This document shows positions 8,071-9,569 of a stretch of 9,569 nucleotides of DNA, piece after piece; position 1 is the first letter of the stretch, and every line of letters starts with the position of its first letter. The translations under genes were made by a program, and so were the position numbers. This DNA comes from an uncultured bacterium (GTDB taxonomy: Bacteria; Chloroflexota; Anaerolineae; JACIWP01): positions 1 to 9,569 of the forward strand of contig CAIQJD010000493.1 of NCBI GenBank assembly GCA_903872005.1. Reading direction: 5' to 3'. Under the pieces are notes generated by a model. That model was not told the origin of the DNA, searched no databases, and saw only the letters and a program-made list of their open reading frames with translations.

Positions 8071-8196
8071 GCGAATGGCACGAAAGGGCGCGAAACGCGC
8101 GAAACGATGCGCCATACCGTTGGGCCAGGATCCACGCCCAAGCAGGAGATGTTTCGCGTTTTTTCGCGCCCTTTCGCGCATTTCGTGTTCCAAACG
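8060..8196 (+). repeat. CGCGAAA inverted repeat, copy B
   Basis: Arms 8060-8105 and 8151-8196 (46 nt each) form an imperfect inverted repeat. The best core is 14 perfect base pairs, 8082-8095 with 8162-8175. The outer ends are TTTTGGATCGCGAA on the left and TTCGTGTTCCAAA on the right, with the family's G.T pair at G8071 and T8186. The central 8106-8150 has its own 6-bp stem (TTGGGC 8120-8125 with GCCCAA 8136-8141) around GGATCC. It lies between divergent genes: GT2 to the left and the GxxExxY gene to the right, with a TACAAT box on each side. Confidence 0.85.
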
Positions 8197-8227
8197 ACTG
8201 CGAGTACAATACGGCATATTCAGGAGG
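8182..8227 (+). promoter_or_regulatory. Putative promoter and RBS of the GxxExxY gene, shared with copy C
   Basis: TACAAT (8205-8210) is a good -10 candidate. The region where a -35 should be lies in the right arm end (TTCGTG) and matches the consensus poorly, so promoter strength is uncertain. A start near 8217 would leave a leader of about 20 nt containing AGGAGG (8222-8227), 9 nt before the ATG at 8237. The block from TTCGTG to GGAGG matches 8781-8827 in front of the next gene at 39 of 47 aligned positions, by hand count. Confidence 0.5.
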
Positions 8228-8236
8228 TTAGATGCT

Positions 8237-8662
8237 ATGTCTAACCCACCTTCTCACAAGGGCCATGAGTTCAAGGCGCTTTCCTACAAGGTCATCGGCG
8301 CCTGCATAGATGTGCAGCGACAGATGGGCCGGCATTGCATGGAGGTAGACTATCAGCGCGCCCTAGAGCTGGCGCTGGCAAAGAACGGCCTCGAATATCA
8401 GCGCGAAGTGGAGATCGGGCTGGTATACGAAGGCGTTATCGTCACCAAGCGGCGCGTCGACTTCGTCATTAGCGATGGCATAGACGAACTCATCATGGAG
8501 ACCAAAGCGCGCAGCCAGATTTTGCCCGAAGACATTGAGCAATGCCTGCTCTATTTGCATCAGGGTGGTTATCGTCTCTGCTTGCTGGTGAACTTTGGCG
8601 AGAAGCCGCTGGGCGTCCGGCGTCTTGTGCATACGCCGGAGCCGCCGGCCGGGGCAAGGTAA
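8237..8662 (+). CDS. GxxExxY-family protein (PD-(D/E)XK-like nuclease fold)
   Basis: The 141-residue product matches the GxxExxY family (TIGR04256), small proteins of unknown function. The N-terminal helix YKVIGACIDVQRQMG leads to HCMEVDY (33-39), where the signature first Gly is His, giving HxxExxY with E36 and Y39 kept. Then RRVDF (D75), ELIMETKA (E88, K90), a helix DIEQCLLYL (99-107) and the closing LLVNFGEKPLGVRRLV (117-131). D75, E88 and K90, with E36, fit a PD-(D/E)XK nuclease core; nuclease activity is inference. AGGAGG 9 nt upstream and the family-typical N-terminus support the ATG at 8237. The frame is open further upstream through repeat B, but that would translate repeat DNA. The gene sits exactly between repeats B (ending 41 nt before it) and C (beginning 17 nt after it), suggesting a functional link between protein and repeat. 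Confidence 0.85.
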   Translation: MSNPPSHKGHEFKALSYKVIGACIDVQRQMGRHCMEVDYQRALELALAKNGLEYQREVEIGLVYEGVIVTKRRVDFVISDGIDELIMETKARSQILPEDIEQCLLYLHQGGYRLCLLVNFGEKPLGVRRLVHTPEPPAGAR

Positions 8663-8678
8663 CGCCGGCGCGCCGGTC

Positions 8679-8794
8679 GTTTGGATCGCGAAGGGCGCGA
8701 TAGGCCGCGAAAAGCGCGAAACGTTGGTCGCCGGCGCGCGACGGTTCATCGGGACAGGTTGGGCGAATCCTTTCGCGCGTTTCGTGATCCAAAC
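8679..8794 (+). repeat. CGCGAAA inverted repeat, copy C
   Basis: Arms 8679-8700 and 8773-8794 pair over 22 positions: 19 Watson-Crick, two G.T pairs on the plus strand (G8688 with T8785, G8693 with T8780) and one G.G mismatch. The left side continues with more CGCGAAA-type units to about 8723, which the right arm lacks, so unit number varies. The loop contains a small stem (GTCGC/GCGAC around 8727-8742). Ends are TTTGGATCGCGAA and TTCGTGATCCAAA, as in copies A and B. It begins 17 nt after the GxxExxY stop and leads into the promoter and RBS of the GH20-like gene. Confidence 0.85.
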
Positions 8795-8827
8795 AACCTG
8801 CGCGTACAATAGGCCATATTTCGGAGG
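8781..8827 (+). promoter_or_regulatory. Putative promoter and RBS of the GH20-like gene
   Basis: TACAAT (8805-8810) and GGAGG (8823-8827) occupy the same places relative to repeat C as their counterparts do to repeat B; the two -10 boxes are exactly 600 nt apart. GGAGG is 8 nt before the ATG at 8836. As at copy B, no good -35 is seen upstream, only the repeat end TTCGTG. The conservation rather than the match to consensus is the main argument for function. Confidence 0.5.
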
Positions 8828-8835
8828 ACGCAGCC

Positions 8836-9569
8836 ATGCCACACGCCATCTTCCCGACCCCGCAACAGATCACGTCCCTCGGCGCAACCATCGTCCAGCC
8901 GTGCGGCGCGGCGCGCCTGCCTGCCGGCCCGGCCGGCGACCTCCTGCGGCGCGTCCTGGGCGACCGGCCGGCGGCCGACTTCCCCATCGCCATCGGCCTG
9001 GCCGACGAGCCGGCCATGGCCGGCCTCCCCGTCCCGCCCCAGCCCGAAGGCTACACCCTGCGCGCCGACGCGGCCGGCGTCGTCATTGCCGGCCGCGATC
9101 CGGCCGGCTGCTTCTACGGCGCGCAAACCCTGGCCCAACTGCTGCGCGTCCAGGGCGAGGAAATCGCCTATCCGGCGGTCGAAATCCGCGACTGGCCCGA
9201 CTTCCGCCATCGCGGCATCTACGTCGAGGACTTCTGGGGATCAGATTTGATGGGGATCGAGGACTACCGGGCGCTGATTGACCGTTGCGCCGGCCTGAAG
9301 CTGAACACGCTCATCATCGGCCTCTTCGGCGGCTGGGAAATCAAGCATCACGGCAAGATCACGGAATTCCTGATGATCCCGCTGCGCCGGCATCCTGAAT
9401 TACAGACGCCGCAACTCCTGCGCTATTTCGACCCGGCGACGCGCCAATGGGTCGAGCGGCGCTACCTGCCGCGCATGGCCGCAGAAGATTCCCTGCATGA
9501 CGTGATCCGGCTGGCGGCCGCGCAGCACATCCGCGTTGCGCCGCTGTGGGGCGGGCCGGCCCACGTCAC
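8836..9569 (+). CDS. GH20-like glycoside hydrolase (beta-N-acetylhexosaminidase type), 5' part
   Basis: From the ATG at 8836 the frame is open to the window edge, 244 codons. Residues about 1-110 form an alpha/beta domain like the GH20/GH84 N-terminal domain, with the typical GYTLRADAAGVVIAGRDPAGCFYGAQTLAQLL pattern split over about 74-105 (G-Y-x-L near the start, G-x-x-Y-G-x-Q-T-L near the end). A barrel-type start follows: IRDWPDFRHRGIYVEDFW at about 116-133, then a helix and KLNTLIIGLF. Known relatives remove N-acetylhexosamine from glycans by substrate-assisted catalysis. The catalytic Asp-Glu pair lies beyond the visible part, so activity and GH20 versus GH84-type placement are unsettled. 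No signal peptide is seen at the start. GGAGG 8 nt upstream supports the start. Confidence 0.75.
   Translation, partial: MPHAIFPTPQQITSLGATIVQPCGAARLPAGPAGDLLRRVLGDRPAADFPIAIGLADEPAMAGLPVPPQPEGYTLRADAAGVVIAGRDPAGCFYGAQTLAQLLRVQGEEIAYPAVEIRDWPDFRHRGIYVEDFWGSDLMGIEDYRALIDRCAGLKLNTLIIGLFGGWEIKHHGKITEFLMIPLRRHPELQTPQLLRYFDPATRQWVERRYLPRMAAEDSLHDVIRLAAAQHIRVAPLWGGPAHV

Noticed and set aside
7431..8231. 266-codon open frame on the plus strand
   Set aside because: Antisense to the GT2 gene and then runs through repeat B; no domain or start signal.
8006..8236. Longer N-terminus (about 77 codons) for the GxxExxY protein
   Set aside because: The frame is open, but it would translate repeat B and place the good AGGAGG at 8222-8227 inside the gene; the family-like sequence starts after 8237.
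8041..8827. CRISPR array suggested by repeated CGCGAAA units
   Set aside because: Units are short, imperfect, arranged as inverted arms and lack regular unique spacers; there are no cas genes.

Overview
The window is a GC-rich bacterial chromosome segment saturated with the hexamer GCCGGC. Compact housekeeping genes sit beside a two-membrane-helix zinc-ribbon protein, Flp-type prepilin-like and glycan genes, and hairpin-forming intergenic repeats. By gene style this looks like an uncultured Chloroflexota (Anaerolineae/Caldilineae type). That assignment is inference; no rRNA or marker phylogeny is available here.

Layout. Positions 1-319 hold the 5' part of a TPR protein on the minus strand. 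Positions 320-838 carry no gene, but hold its promoter, short palindromes, one copy (A) of a CGCGAAA-rich inverted repeat, and a 13-bp hairpin. From 839 to 7997 every gene reads on the minus strand. In transcription order these are a GT2 glycosyltransferase, a DegT-type sugar aminotransferase, pyruvate kinase, a one-TM protein with a carboxypeptidase-regulatory-like domain, a prepilin-like protein, MnmG, and a two-TM double-zinc-ribbon protein with its own promoter inside the 3' end of mnmG. Spacing is tight: 56 nt, 120 nt, an 11-nt overlap, a 4-nt overlap and 12 nt. From 8237 to the right edge the direction flips to plus, with a small GxxExxY-family protein and then the 5' part of a GH20-like glycoside hydrolase.

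How the genes may work together. The GT2 enzyme (polyprenol-phosphate-mannose-synthase-like) and the aminotransferase (GDP-perosamine-synthase-like) suggest surface glycan synthesis, and the partial GH20-like gene suggests amino-sugar glycan breakdown. Pyruvate kinase and MnmG are core metabolism and tRNA modification. The prepilin-like protein and its membrane-anchored partner are translationally coupled and look like a surface module inserted between two housekeeping genes.

The most interesting region is 8041-8835. The GxxExxY gene lies between two copies (B and C) of the same imperfect inverted repeat, a third copy of which (A) lies near 576-646. Copies B and C are each followed by nearly the same leader with a TACAAT box and a GGAGG ribosome-binding site. 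All three copies keep the same left/right asymmetry, which places a G.T pair at the same stem position. This resembles a repeat family paired with a nuclease-fold protein, analogous in logic to REP/RAYT, and may be a mobile or promoter-carrying element.
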